Shown: positions 36,575 to 46,855 of the stretch, in pieces | Position numbering within the stretch: the stretch's first letter is position 1 | Layout: every line of letters starts with the position of its first letter | Origin: Ignavibacteriales bacterium CG07_land_8_20_14_0_80_59_12 | Lineage (GTDB): Bacteria; Bacteroidota; Ignavibacteria; 0-14-0-80-59-12 | DNA: 47,498 bases | Assembly (NCBI GenBank): GCA_002779395.1 | Contig: PEWR01000053.1 | Location: 1-47,498 of the forward strand | Reading direction: 5' to 3' | Translations under genes and position numbers: made by a program | The notes under the pieces: generated by a model | What the model was told of the DNA's origin: nothing | The model's input: the letters and a program-made list of their open reading frames with translations, nothing else | Databases searched by the model: none

Positions 36575-38410
36575 CTATTCTACGGTCACGCTCTTCGCCA
36601 GGTTCCGCGGCTGGTCGACGTTGCAGCCGCGGTCGATGGCGATGTAGTACGCGAGCAACTGGAGCGGAATGATGGTGAGGATGGGTGTGAGGAAATCCAG
36701 TGTGTGCGGAACGCGAAGGACAAAATCGGCGAGCCGGGTGATCTCCTGATCGTTCTCGTCTGCGACGGCAATGAGCCTCCCCTTTCTCGCCTTGACCTCC
36801 TGTATGTTGCTTAGAACCTTTTTGTACGTCCCGTCACGCGGTGTGATGAAGACGACCGGCATGTCCCTGTCGATGAGGGCAATTGGACCGTGCTTCATCT
36901 CCGCTGCTGGATACCCTTCCGCATGAATGTACGAGATCTCCTTCAGCTTCAGGGCACCTTCCAGTGCCACGGGAAAATTGTAGCCGCGGCCGAGGTAGAG
37001 GAAATTCCGTATCGACTGAAATTCACGGGCGATCTCCCTGACAGTCTGTTCCTGCTCGAGTACCTTCTCCGCCTTTTCGGGCAGAATTTCGAGCTCATGG
37101 ACGATGGCCCGCCCCTGGTCCGGGCCAATGGTGCCCCGGAGCCGGCCAAGCATGAGCGTGATGAGAGACAGCGCAGTGAGCTGGGACGTGAAGGCTTTCG
37201 TTGACGCGACGCCGATCTCGGGGCCCGCGTGGAGGTAGGTCCCGCCGTCCGTCTCACGGGCAATGGAGCTGCCCACCACGTTCACGATCCCCGCCGTCGT
37301 CGCTCCCCGGGCGCGCGCCTCGCGGAGCGCTGCGAGCGTATCGGCGGTCTCGCCGCTCTGGCTGATGAGCCACACGACATCCGACGGCCCGACGATCGGA
37401 TTGCGATACCTAAACTCTGACGCATACTCGACACGGACCGGGATCCGCGCGTACTGCTCAAGCATGTACTGGCCTACAAGGCCGGCATGCCATGACGTGC
37501 CGCAGGCAGTGATGGTGAAACGGTCGGCCGCGAGGATGCGGTCCGTGAGCTCACGGAGTCCCCCGAGACGCGCGGTCCCCTCCTTTTCGTTGAGACGGCC
37601 GCGGAGTGTATTCATGATCGTTTCAGGCTGTTCGTGGATCTCCTTCAGCATGAAATGATCATAGCCGCCCTTCTCGATCTGCTCGAGCTCGAGTGTGACC
37701 TCCATTACCTTCTTCATCACGTCGGCGTTCTGGATCGTCTTCGTGACATACCCCGACGGATCGAGCGAGACGATCTCACCATCCTCAAGGTAGACAACCT
37801 GCCGCGTGTTGGAGATGATCGCCGCCGGGTCGGATGCCACGAAGTACTCACCGTTGCCAATTCCCAGGACAAGGGGACTTCCCTTCCGTGCCGCAACAAC
37901 CCTCGACGGCTCACGTGAACTCACGACTGCAATACCGTATGCGCCGTGGACCTCAAGGAGAGCAAGGCGGACAGCCGTGAAGAGATCATGTGAAACCCGG
38001 TACCAGTCCTCGACGAGATGGACGAGCGCCTCGGTGTCAGTCTGCGTTTTGAAGACATGCCCGCCTGCTTCGAGTTTTGACTTGATCGCCGCGTAGTTTT
38101 CTATGATTCCGTTGTGGACGAGTGCAATCTCGCCGGCGCAGTCGAAGTGCGGATGTGCGTTCGTATCGGAAGGTTCACCGTGCGTGGCCCAACGCGTGTG
38201 CCCGATGCCGATTGTCGCAGCCTCGAAGTCCATGGGAATGCCGGCGGCGACGTCGCGCACCTTCCCTGCTTTCTTATGTATAAGAAGATGGCCGTCAGTG
38301 ACCACGGCGACTCCAGCAGAGTCGTAACCGCGGTATTCAAGGCGTTTCAGACCATCGAGGAGGATCGGGAGAGCGGGTTTCTGACCAACATACGCGACGA
38401 TACCGCACAT
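36575..38410 (-). CDS. glmS: Glutamine-fructose-6-phosphate aminotransferase (isomerizing)
   Basis: MCGIVAYVG N-terminal Cys, LEYRGYDSAGVAV, two SIS domains, C-terminal DQPRNLAKSVTVE. Confidence 0.97.
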   Translation of the reverse strand: MCGIVAYVGQKPALPILLDGLKRLEYRGYDSAGVAVVTDGHLLIHKKAGKVRDVAAGIPMDFEAATIGIGHTRWATHGEPSDTNAHPHFDCAGEIALVHNGIIENYAAIKSKLEAGGHVFKTQTDTEALVHLVEDWYRVSHDLFTAVRLALLEVHGAYGIAVVSSREPSRVVAARKGSPLVLGIGNGEYFVASDPAAIISNTRQVVYLEDGEIVSLDPSGYVTKTIQNADVMKKVMEVTLELEQIEKGGYDHFMLKEIHEQPETIMNTLRGRLNEKEGTARLGGLRELTDRILAADRFTITACGTSWHAGLVGQYMLEQYARIPVRVEYASEFRYRNPIVGPSDVVWLISQSGETADTLAALREARARGATTAGIVNVVGSSIARETDGGTYLHAGPEIGVASTKAFTSQLTALSLITLMLGRLRGTIGPDQGRAIVHELEILPEKAEKVLEQEQTVREIAREFQSIRNFLYLGRGYNFPVALEGALKLKEISYIHAEGYPAAEMKHGPIALIDRDMPVVFITPRDGTYKKVLSNIQEVKARKGRLIAVADENDQEITRLADFVLRVPHTLDFLTPILTIIPLQLLAYYIAIDRGCNVDQPRNLAKSVTVE

Positions 38411-38642
38411 AGGGGGCCGTCCGTAATCATCTATATATCAATAGGTTCCGAAATATACCAAAGCGGTTTCTGAAAAGCAAACCCAGGCGGGGCGGAGGGA
38501 GCAGCGCGCAGCCCGCCTGCTGGTTGGGTAAACCTCTTCGGGACCAATTTCGTTCCTCTCCCCGGGAATGGGAGACAGAGCCCGGCGTTCAGATGATCCG
38601 CCGGGCCCGTAAAAGTCGTCTGAAACGCGGTTTCTCCGTACG

Positions 38643-39959
38643 TCAGCGGAGCTGTCCCAGTGCTCTGTGAAGATCATGGATGATGTCATCGACCCGCTCG
38701 AGCCCCACGGAGAGCCTGATCCCTCCCGGGTCGATCCCTTTCTTCACCTGTTCTTCCGGCGGTATCGCCGCATGTGTCATGGAGCCAGGATGCTCAACAA
38801 GTGTTCGGATATTGCCGAGGCTCACTGCCAGGGTCACCGTGTAGGCGTTCTTCGCGAGGTAGTTGATGACCCGCTCGCCGCGCGCCCGCCGTTCCTTCGG
38901 CGTCCTTCCTTTCACCGTGAAATGAATCATGATACCGGGCGCGAAGTTCCCGTCGTAATCGAGCATCTGCCGCTTCGCAACCTCATACTGCGGATGCGAA
39001 GTGAGCCCCGGATACGTCACCGAATCGACATGCTCCTCGGACTCGAGGAACCTGGCGATCTCGATCGCCGATCGTTCCTGGTGCCGGGTCCTGAGCGAGA
39101 GGGTCGGGAGGCCGTAGACAAGGAGCGGCCAGGCGCTCTTCGCGGCAAGGGCGCCGCCGAAGTCCTTCCGGTAGAGAAGCAGCCGGTCGCGGCTCCACGC
39201 CGGCCCGATCACGGCTCCTCCCATGTCCGTCCCGAAACCGCCGATATTCTTCGTCAGAGAGTGCAGAACGAAGTCCGCGCCCAGCTCGATCGGCCGCTGG
39301 CAGAACGGCGTCGCAAAGGTATTATCGATGACGACGTAGATCCTGCTCTCCGCGCTTCTTTTCCTGTTCTCGACTGCAACCACATCGCAGACACCGCGGA
39401 TATCAATGAGCTGCATCGTCGGGTTTACCGGCGACTCAAAATAGACGACACGGGTCCGGCGGCTGATGGAATGCCGGAGGTGGTCAAGGCTCGTGAGGTT
39501 GGCGAACTTCACCCCAATCCTGTAACGCGGGTACCAGTTCGTAAGGAGCGAGTAGGTGCAGCCGTACAACATCCGGTGAGCGACGATCTCATCACCGGTC
39601 GCGGTGAGACAGCCGAGGATCCCCGAGACAGCCGCCATCCCCGTTGTGAAGGTGACCGACGCCGCCCCCGATTCTGCCCGAGCAAGCGTTTCCTCGAGCA
39701 TATCTTTCGTCGGGTCCCCGAGTCGGTCGTAGATGTAAATCGGCGCCCTCGCCTTTACTGCCACCTCGTCCGTTGTGTGAGCGAACTCGACGAAGCCTTG
39801 CGCGCCGCGCTGCGCAGAATCGAGACGGTACGTGCAGCTTGAGGTGATCGGAGGGACAAGATGATGGCTGTAGTCCCAGTGCGGCGTCTTCGCACGGCCG
39901 TAGATGAGCGTGGTTTCGACCGAGTAACTATTGTTCCTTCGCTTCTTCCCGCGTTTCAT
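38643..39959 (-). CDS. Cys/Met metabolism PLP-dependent enzyme (cystathionine gamma-synthase/lyase family)
   Basis: PIYIYDRLGDPTKDMLEETLARAESGAASVTFTTGMAAVSG, VVIDNTFATPFCQRPIELGADFVLHSLTKNIGGFG, LAVSLGNIRTLVEHPGSMTHA. SD GGAGGTG before ATG 39959. Confidence 0.9.
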   Translation of the reverse strand: MKRGKKRRNNSYSVETTLIYGRAKTPHWDYSHHLVPPITSSCTYRLDSAQRGAQGFVEFAHTTDEVAVKARAPIYIYDRLGDPTKDMLEETLARAESGAASVTFTTGMAAVSGILGCLTATGDEIVAHRMLYGCTYSLLTNWYPRYRIGVKFANLTSLDHLRHSISRRTRVVYFESPVNPTMQLIDIRGVCDVVAVENRKRSAESRIYVVIDNTFATPFCQRPIELGADFVLHSLTKNIGGFGTDMGGAVIGPAWSRDRLLLYRKDFGGALAAKSAWPLLVYGLPTLSLRTRHQERSAIEIARFLESEEHVDSVTYPGLTSHPQYEVAKRQMLDYDGNFAPGIMIHFTVKGRTPKERRARGERVINYLAKNAYTVTLAVSLGNIRTLVEHPGSMTHAAIPPEEQVKKGIDPGGIRLSVGLERVDDIIHDLHRALGQLR

Positions 39960-42900
39960 TGGCACCTCCATCGTCTACCGCGCGGCCTCCCGAGACCGGG
40001 AACCGGAAGATGAATGTTGCCCCCTTCCCCTCTTCGCTCTTCACCTCGACCTCCCCGCCGTGCAGGTCGACAATCTGCCTCACGATGGCGAGTCCGAGTC
40101 CCATCCCTTCCGACTTGGTGGAGAAATTCGGTTCGAACAGGTGAGGTCGCACCTCAGGGGGGATCCCGGGACCGTTGTCGTGGATCGAGATTTCGATGCC
40201 CCCTCCTTTCCGTTCAGTGCGGAGTGTGATGCAAGGTGAGGAGGTCCCCCGCACCGCCTGGACGGCGTTGCGGATCACGTTGATGAAGAGGCGGCTGATC
40301 TGGTCCCTGTCAGCCTCGATGACGGAGGCAGTATCTGCAAAATCGCGGACAAAAGCAACATCCCGCTCCGACTCGAAGAGCGACGCGGCGGACGAGAGGA
40401 TCTCGGACGGATTCTGGGGAGTAAAGTGGGGTTCCGGCATCCTTGCGAAGTACGAGAACTCGGAGGCAATGGCACGGAGACTCTCGATGCGGTCGATGAT
40501 TGTGCGCGCGACCTGATCGAGCTCCTCCTTGAAATCCGGCTTCGCATCCCTGTACGCTGCGAGGAGCTGCTGCATCCCCAGCTTCATGGGTGTGAGTGGG
40601 TTCTTGATCTCATGCGCCACCTGCTTTGCCATCTCGCGCCACGCCGCTTCACGCTCCGCTCTCGCGACAAGCTCCCGCGATTCCCGGAGGTCCCTGACCA
40701 TCCCGTTGAACGTCCGCACAAGATCATCGAGCTCGTCGCGTGTCCTCGACTCCACGTTCACCGCAAGGTCACCGCGCGATACTTTCTCTGCTGCTTCCGT
40801 CAGGCGGATCACGGGGGCGCTGATGCGCCGGGAGAGGAGCCAGCCCAGGAAGCCGGCGAGCACAACCATCCCGGCGTACGGCCAGATGCCGAACACGTTT
40901 CTCCGCGCAATCTCGAGATCCACCTGCCCTTCCCTGTAGAGAAGAGGGACGGAGAGGACGAGACGCCGGAAAGAAGAAGCCTGAGCGCCTCCTGCGGCCG
41001 GAGCGTATCCCACCTCGTACGTGAAATCGCCGATCCTCTCAGCGTGCTGGAAGAACCGGTCACACCGAAGAACGATCGCCGCGTATGCCATCCCGTTGAG
41101 CCGGTCGTCAAGGAGCCCTGAAGCGAAGAGCTCCGGCGTGCTGCTCGCAATGAGGGCCGAATCGCTGTAGACATGGACATCGACGCCGGCCAGCTGCGCC
41201 AGGCGCCGGACGAGGCTATCCGCGCTCCCCCCCGCCGCCGACACGTTCGGAAAACCTGCCGTGCTCTTTCCCGGCGTCAGAGGCTCAAGCGAAAGAGAGC
41301 GAGTGAGAAGATCGAGTGAGTTCCTGAGACGCGTCCCCAGTGATTCATTGAACCGGCGTTCGGCGTCCCTCCTGTCGGCCGCCGCCAGGTAAAGGACAGG
41401 AAGGAGAGACACAAAGAGAAACGCTGTCAGCAGGCGGAAGCGGAACGAGAAGCGTCGCCGCCGGATGAGCCCGAGGACGAGGGCGATGAGTCCCAACGCA
41501 AGCGATATCTCCACGACAAGGATGAGCGTCTTCAGGACGACAAACGCATCCCATCGCATGTCGGGGCGCGACAACCGGAACACGAACCTCATCGCCGGGT
41601 CTCCCGGATCAGGGAGGCTGTACTCGTAGACAGACCCGGGGATCTCCATCCACGCTGCAGCTCCTTCGGCGGGAGCGCTCCGGCTCGCCTCGGCGGACCG
41701 TTGCCTCGATAAGGTGGGGACCCGGTCGACGCGGACGTCGAAGAGGGGGTCAAGCTGGGCGGCTGGCAGCTCGGGCCGCAGGAGTTCCGGTATGCCGCTT
41801 GAAAACGGGAAAGGAATCTCCGAAGGAACCGCAACACAGACGCTGCCGAGCGTTTCTCCCTCCTCACCCGTGATGGGTGCAGTGCCGATGTAGGTCCTTC
41901 CCGTGCGCCCCCCTACCACCCAGATCCCTGAGCCATGTTCCGAGCGTGAGAGGAACGACGTGAGGGACCTCATACGCTCCCCGATGGTGAACTGGCTCAC
42001 CGTCTTTCCGGCCGTGTCCAACACAGTGACAGCAGCCCCGTACCCCTGTTTGCCGAGGGGGCTTTCCGCCCAGATGAGGAACGCGAGCGTCGATCGCTCA
42101 TTCTCATCGGGATTGGATGAAGGAGAGCTCAACGCCTCCCTCACCCTCTGGCCGCTCGCCGAACGGAGCGTCTCCTGAACAAGGTATGTAAGCCATGCAT
42201 CCTGCGGCTTCACAAAGCTCGACGCCAGGAGCTCAACATGGTGCCGCGTTCGCTCAGCCTGCTCCCTCGCGATAAAACCGCCGACTGCGACCACGGCGAC
42301 GAGAATTGTCAGGAAGAGGCGGCGAGGGGCGAGGACTCCGCTCTGAAGCAGGGCGGACGGGACGACGACGAGGAGGACCAATCCGAGCGCGACGTGCCAC
42401 TCCATGAGCGGGTTCGGCGAAATCCACCACGCCGTCATCCCGGCGGGGGTCAGCATCACCCAATAGAGAATGCGCATCCTCGGGGGAGCGAGCAGCGAGA
42501 TAAGAATGTGAAGTATGAGAACAAACCCGAGTGTCAATCCGATGAGCGATGCGACGACGGCTGCTCCGGGAATCGAGAGGAGAAGCGACGCCGAATCCCC
42601 GTAGTCAATTGTCGAGTCAGTAACAGCGCTCGCGGCCAATGCAGCCGCACCTCGCCACGCCCAGTAGACGAGTCCCCCGACGACCAGTCCGCCTACGGCG
42701 GACCATCCCCACGAGGGGGACCCGCGGCGCAGAGTTTCGCCGTCTGATGCGGAGAGAGCCCGGGCAGAAGCGGCGACGCTCAAGAGGAAGGTGACGGCCG
42801 TCAGGACGAAATCACCTGGAGACCGCGCGAGTCCAAATCCGAATGACGAGGCAAAGTTCGTCGGATCCGCCAGGGAGGTTCCGATGACGCTGAACGGGAA

Positions 42901-43866
42901 TGCCGTGACAAGAAAAAGGATTCGCACGCCCCAGAGGAGAAGAACGAGCACGAGAAGTCTCACAAACCGGCGTGAGATGCGAGTGGAGTACCAAGCCCCG
43001 ACGAGGGCGGCCAGCAACCCGGCAACAGAGATGAGAACCCCTTCGGCTTCCCGAAGCTGCTCCTGACGATACCCAATGTACCCTTCCGGCACGATCGGAG
43101 AGGCAACAACCTCGCCGAGCGCCGTACCCTGAAGGCTCGTGAGGAAATGAGCGGTTCCTCGGGTATCCGGCGCTTCGGGGGACGAGCCGTTGCGAAAGAC
43201 GAACTCGATGTCAGCACCGATCTCCTGCGATATCTCCCTTGACAGGTTCCTCCCCCTGACGAACCGATTCGCTATCGGGTATGTAAGCTCGACAGGGACC
43301 GCATGAAGGAGGGCATACGGGTATGGCTCCTTCACCGCCGCTCCGGCAGGAATAAGAACGACAAGATAGTTGCTCACAGCGCCCGTATCGATGAAGCTTG
43401 CGCCGCTTCCACGCCTGACAAGACGAAGCAAATCCGACGGGACATCGATCGGCCTTCCTGACCATGCGGCAACGTCAATCGGCGTTTCGCGCGCCGCGTT
43501 TTCTTCGTGAAGCCGGAGGAGCTCCACGCTCTCAGAGGCGTCATTCCGTATCTCTTCCATGACGCCGAAGAGCGCAGGGAGAGAATCCGGCATTGACTGG
43601 AGAAGAGAGCCGACTTGGAGCTCGCGGTAGGCCTCGCGAAGGTCTTGCTCAGTCGACGACTGAAGGCGGGCGAAAATGACGGCGGCCCGCTCCACCGCCT
43701 CAAGGGTGGCCCTCCGTTCACGCTCTGGCCACGATTCTCCGAGGTCGTGTGGGACACGCTGCCTGACGATCTCGAGGATCCCTGCGGCGGTGAGAAGAAG
43801 GAGGACAAGCGCAAAGAGGAAGGAGCGGGTCGAACGCCATCCACCTCTGCGACGGAGCTCCTCCAC
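39928..43866 (-). CDS. Very large multi-transmembrane sensor histidine kinase (HAMP + NtrY-like kinase core)
   Basis: HAMP (APVIRLTEAAEKVSRGDLAVNVESRTRDELDDLVRTFNGM), REAAWREMAKQVAHEIKNPLTPMKLGMQQL, HATPase (NVIRNAVQAVRG, DNGPGIPPEVRPHLFEPNFSTKSEGMGLGLAIVRQIVDLHGG). GTG 43866 with GAGG spacing preferred; track start is 43950. Confidence 0.88.
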   Translation of the reverse strand: MEELRRRGGWRSTRSFLFALVLLLLTAAGILEIVRQRVPHDLGESWPERERRATLEAVERAAVIFARLQSSTEQDLREAYRELQVGSLLQSMPDSLPALFGVMEEIRNDASESVELLRLHEENAARETPIDVAAWSGRPIDVPSDLLRLVRRGSGASFIDTGAVSNYLVVLIPAGAAVKEPYPYALLHAVPVELTYPIANRFVRGRNLSREISQEIGADIEFVFRNGSSPEAPDTRGTAHFLTSLQGTALGEVVASPIVPEGYIGYRQEQLREAEGVLISVAGLLAALVGAWYSTRISRRFVRLLVLVLLLWGVRILFLVTAFPFSVIGTSLADPTNFASSFGFGLARSPGDFVLTAVTFLLSVAASARALSASDGETLRRGSPSWGWSAVGGLVVGGLVYWAWRGAAALAASAVTDSTIDYGDSASLLLSIPGAAVVASLIGLTLGFVLILHILISLLAPPRMRILYWVMLTPAGMTAWWISPNPLMEWHVALGLVLLVVVPSALLQSGVLAPRRLFLTILVAVVAVGGFIAREQAERTRHHVELLASSFVKPQDAWLTYLVQETLRSASGQRVREALSSPSSNPDENERSTLAFLIWAESPLGKQGYGAAVTVLDTAGKTVSQFTIGERMRSLTSFLSRSEHGSGIWVVGGRTGRTYIGTAPITGEEGETLGSVCVAVPSEIPFPFSSGIPELLRPELPAAQLDPLFDVRVDRVPTLSRQRSAEASRSAPAEGAAAWMEIPGSVYEYSLPDPGDPAMRFVFRLSRPDMRWDAFVVLKTLILVVEISLALGLIALVLGLIRRRRFSFRFRLLTAFLFVSLLPVLYLAAADRRDAERRFNESLGTRLRNSLDLLTRSLSLEPLTPGKSTAGFPNVSAAGGSADSLVRRLAQLAGVDVHVYSDSALIASSTPELFASGLLDDRLNGMAYAAIVLRCDRFFQHAERIGDFTYEVGYAPAAGGAQASSFRRLVLSVPLLYREGQVDLEIARRNVFGIWPYAGMVVLAGFLGWLLSRRISAPVIRLTEAAEKVSRGDLAVNVESRTRDELDDLVRTFNGMVRDLRESRELVARAEREAAWREMAKQVAHEIKNPLTPMKLGMQQLLAAYRDAKPDFKEELDQVARTIIDRIESLRAIASEFSYFARMPEPHFTPQNPSEILSSAASLFESERDVAFVRDFADTASVIEADRDQISRLFINVIRNAVQAVRGTSSPCITLRTERKGGGIEISIHDNGPGIPPEVRPHLFEPNFSTKSEGMGLGLAIVRQIVDLHGGEVEVKSEEGKGATFIFRFPVSGGRAVDDGGANETREEAKEQ

Positions 43867-43873
43867 GACCGCC

Positions 43874-44380
43874 TCAGTAGATGTTGAACTGGGAGATGAC
43901 CCAGCGGGAGCCGGACCTGCTAAGGGAGACATAGATCTGAACCCGCTCACGGACCCCCCGGTTCACGAACGTTCCTCCTCCGGTCGCGTACGGGTTGTCG
44001 CCTGATTCCCCGAACGTCGTGAAATCGAATCCCAGCGGGTGATGGATTGAAAAGAAGCTTGAGAGAAGATAAAACGACTGCGAGCCGCTGAAGTAGCCAG
44101 TCTCGCCGCCGCGAAGCGAGAGCGATACCTGGTCACCGAGGTAGCGGGAGAAGGCTGACGGGTCTCCTTTCGCGACGCCGCGTTTGACCGCCTGGAACAC
44201 CTCCAAATGGTCACTTCGAGGGACATACGGGTTCTGGGGCGCGTTCCCAAGCCGCCTGAAATTCTCGTCGACATGCCGCTCGCGGGTGGGACGTCCGGCC
44301 TGCCGCTGTTCGACCTGGGCCCCCGCCGCGGGGGGCCCAAGAAGATAGACGAGCAGGAGTATGGAGGAGAGGTATCTCAT
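43874..44380 (-). CDS. DUF4783-family exported protein
   Basis: Signal peptide MRYLSSILLLVYLLGPPAAGAQ; AVKRGVAKGDPSAFSRYLGDQVSLSLRGGETGYFSGSQSFYLLSSFF. Confidence 0.7.
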   Translation of the reverse strand: MRYLSSILLLVYLLGPPAAGAQVEQRQAGRPTRERHVDENFRRLGNAPQNPYVPRSDHLEVFQAVKRGVAKGDPSAFSRYLGDQVSLSLRGGETGYFSGSQSFYLLSSFFSIHHPLGFDFTTFGESGDNPYATGGGTFVNRGVRERVQIYVSLSRSGSRWVISQFNIY

Positions 44381-44480
44381 CGTTCGGGCCACCGCCGGTT
44401 CAAGTTATGTCGGCGGGCCGAGAAAATCAACACGCTCACCGGGGTCCCCGCCGAGGGCTCCGCGCTTCTTCTCTGGGGCA

Positions 44481-45281
44481 TCAGTAGAGCTCCCGGGTCC
44501 AAACGCGTGTGAGAGGAGCCCGCGGCTGCGACTTGAGGTCGGGGTCATTCGGCACGAGCTGATAGGCCCAGTCGAACTTCACCCACGCCGCGGTGAGGAC
44601 CACGATGCGGAGTTTCGCATAGTGATTGTCGTGTGTGCGAATGACATACATGTGGCCGCCAATCGCCTGGGCGTCCTTCGTCGGTGACCACCCCGTGGTG
44701 GGCGCCCGGAGGATCTCGTCGAGCGACCCCGCGTAGCCCATGTCCTGGATATCGGTGTCGTTCCAGACATCGAGGTAAAGGATGCCCTGGTAGTTTTCGT
44801 AGAACAGATCCGTGTAGTTGTCGCTGTAGAGTCCGACCGAGTTCGTGGAGAAGTCATACCCGGCACGTGTTGAATCCCTCCTGTAGTCGTAGAGGAGGAC
44901 ATCGAACCCTTCGGGCCGGGGAGTCGCGGCGACGACATCGGCGCTCAGTTCGCTCTCGTAGCCGTCGAGATCATACGCCGTCACCGTGTAGTAGTACGTG
45001 TCCCCGTTCCTCGCGCCACGGTCGACGAACTGCGTCGAGTGGGTGGTCCCTATGAGGTCGTAGCGGCCGGAGTAGCTACCGCCGACGTAGACCTTGTATC
45101 CGGCGAGATCGTGCTCCCTGTTCGGAAGCCACGAGACAGTGACGATGTTGTCACCTGCAAGTGCAGCGACCCCCTGGGGAGGCGCAGGCGGAACGCTGTC
45201 GAACGGTTCGTTCACATGAATGTTGCAGCCCGCAACAAGGAGAGCGAGTGATAGTCCGGTAAAAACCGTGAGCGATTTCAT
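44481..45281 (-). CDS. Lipoprotein with fibronectin type III-like domain
   Basis: LSLALLVAGC lipobox; PPAPPQGVAALAGDNIVTVSWLPNREHDLAGYKVYVGG...YYYTVTAYDLDGYESELS. Confidence 0.8.
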   Translation of the reverse strand: MKSLTVFTGLSLALLVAGCNIHVNEPFDSVPPAPPQGVAALAGDNIVTVSWLPNREHDLAGYKVYVGGSYSGRYDLIGTTHSTQFVDRGARNGDTYYYTVTAYDLDGYESELSADVVAATPRPEGFDVLLYDYRRDSTRAGYDFSTNSVGLYSDNYTDLFYENYQGILYLDVWNDTDIQDMGYAGSLDEILRAPTTGWSPTKDAQAIGGHMYVIRTHDNHYAKLRIVVLTAAWVKFDWAYQLVPNDPDLKSQPRAPLTRVWTRELY

Positions 45282-45522
45282 TGTCGTTCCCTTTCAGTAG
45301 ATGCGGTCACGAAACATGAGAACAACTCATGTGCCAGATGGTGTGAAAACTCTCCGGCCTGAAAGGCACACAATACGGGGGAAAAATGGGTGTTCTGAGC
45401 GTGGAATCGGAGGGCGCTTCCAACAGGTACCGGAGACCTGTTCGTTCGAGTGAACAGGAGTGTCGAAATCTAAGCGCAGTCCCTCCTTCAGAAAGCCTCT
45501 GCAAATACTCCGAGTTGAATCG

Positions 45523-45541
45523 GATCCGCCTCCGGCGGATC
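45523..45541. repeat. Short palindrome GATCCGCC-TCC-GGCGGATC
   Basis: Perfect 8-bp arms just beyond the pyrC stop; possible terminator stem but no clear T-tract. Confidence 0.5.
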
Positions 45542-45547
45542 GAACGC

Positions 45548-46855
45548 TCAGCGCAGTTCGGGACCCAGGAAGACCTTCCCATGGTTGTAGATGCCGACGG
45601 CTTTGCCGACGAGAGCACGTCCGGCGAACGGTGTGTTTCTTGATCTTGAGTGGAAGAGTGCGGGGTCGACCTTCCAAGCGATGGTGGGATCGACGATAGT
45701 GAGGTTCGCCTTTTCCCCCTCGGCGATTTTCACGATTGGGAGTCCCAGGATTCTCCGCGGGTTGTAGGAGAAGACCTCGGGGAGGCGTTGAAGCGGCAGG
45801 TACCCTGTGCCAACGATCTCTGTGATCACAAGTCCGATCGCTGTCTCGAGTCCGACTATGCCGAAGGGAGCAGCCGCGAACTCCACCTCCTTCTCGTCGA
45901 AGGAATGGGGCGCATGGTCCGTGGCGATGACGTCGATCACTCCGTCGCGCAGCCCCTCGCGCAGCGCCATCATGTCGTCCTTGCTCCGCAGAGGAGGATT
46001 CACCTTGGTGTTCGGATTGAACGAACGGAGCACCTCGTCGTGCAGCGTGAGGTGGTGTGGTGTGACCTCCGCGGTCACATGGAGACCACTTAGCTTCGCA
46101 TCTTTGATCATGTGGACAGAAGCTGCGCAGCTCAGGTGCTGGGCGTGGTAGCGGCCCCCTGTGAACTCGACGATCCGCAGGTCGCGGGCGAGGCATGCCT
46201 CTTCCGCGATGGCGGGGCAGCCGGGGAGCCCGAGCTGCGTGGAGACGGCTCCCTCGTGCACAAGACCGCCCGCCGAAAGGGTCAGATCTTCACAGTGCTG
46301 GAGGATGACCCCTTCAAACATCTTCGTGTACTCAAGCGCAAGGCGCAGGATTCCTCCGGAGGCCACGGGGGCTCCGTCGTCCGTGAAGGCACGGGCACCT
46401 GCGTCCCAAAGCTCAGCGAGCGGTGCCAGGGCGGTCCCCTTCCTCCCACTCGTCACCGTGCCGGCGGGATACACATCAACGGCGCCCCCGAGCGCTTCCA
46501 TGCCGCGCTCGATGACCGTGCGAATGACCGACGCATCGTCCGCCGGTGGATTCGTGTTTGGCATCGTGAGGACGGCGGTGAACCCGCCCGCTGCCGCAGC
46601 AGCGGCGCACGTTGCAATCGTCTCCTTGTACTCATAGCCCGGCTCCCGCGCATGAACGTGCATATCCATGAAGCCCGGGAACACGAGCGCCCCGTGGAGG
46701 TCGACCCTCTCGAGTCCGCCCGTGCTCAGGTCCTCCCCGATGGCTGTGATGAGCCCGTGTTCAATGCGGATGTCCCTCACGGCATCGACCCCAGCGGCAG
46801 GATCGATGATATGAGCCGAGGTGAAAAGCAGATCCATTGTCTTTACCATCGTCAT
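45548..46855 (-). CDS. pyrC: Dihydroorotase
   Basis: LVFPGFMDMHVHAREPGYEYKETIATCAAAAAAGGFTAVLTMPNTNPPADD, VTAEVTPHHLTLHDE, VIATDHAPHSFDEKEVEF. ATG 46855 overlaps the pyrB stop by 3 nt. Confidence 0.94.
   Translation of the reverse strand: MTMVKTMDLLFTSAHIIDPAAGVDAVRDIRIEHGLITAIGEDLSTGGLERVDLHGALVFPGFMDMHVHAREPGYEYKETIATCAAAAAAGGFTAVLTMPNTNPPADDASVIRTVIERGMEALGGAVDVYPAGTVTSGRKGTALAPLAELWDAGARAFTDDGAPVASGGILRLALEYTKMFEGVILQHCEDLTLSAGGLVHEGAVSTQLGLPGCPAIAEEACLARDLRIVEFTGGRYHAQHLSCAASVHMIKDAKLSGLHVTAEVTPHHLTLHDEVLRSFNPNTKVNPPLRSKDDMMALREGLRDGVIDVIATDHAPHSFDEKEVEFAAAPFGIVGLETAIGLVITEIVGTGYLPLQRLPEVFSYNPRRILGLPIVKIAEGEKANLTIVDPTIAWKVDPALFHSRSRNTPFAGRALVGKAVGIYNHGKVFLGPELR

Noticed and set aside
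38438-38689. Short minus ORF between glmS and the PLP enzyme gene
   Set aside because: No recognisable domain; overlaps the end of the PLP enzyme gene in another frame, so best left as intergenic.
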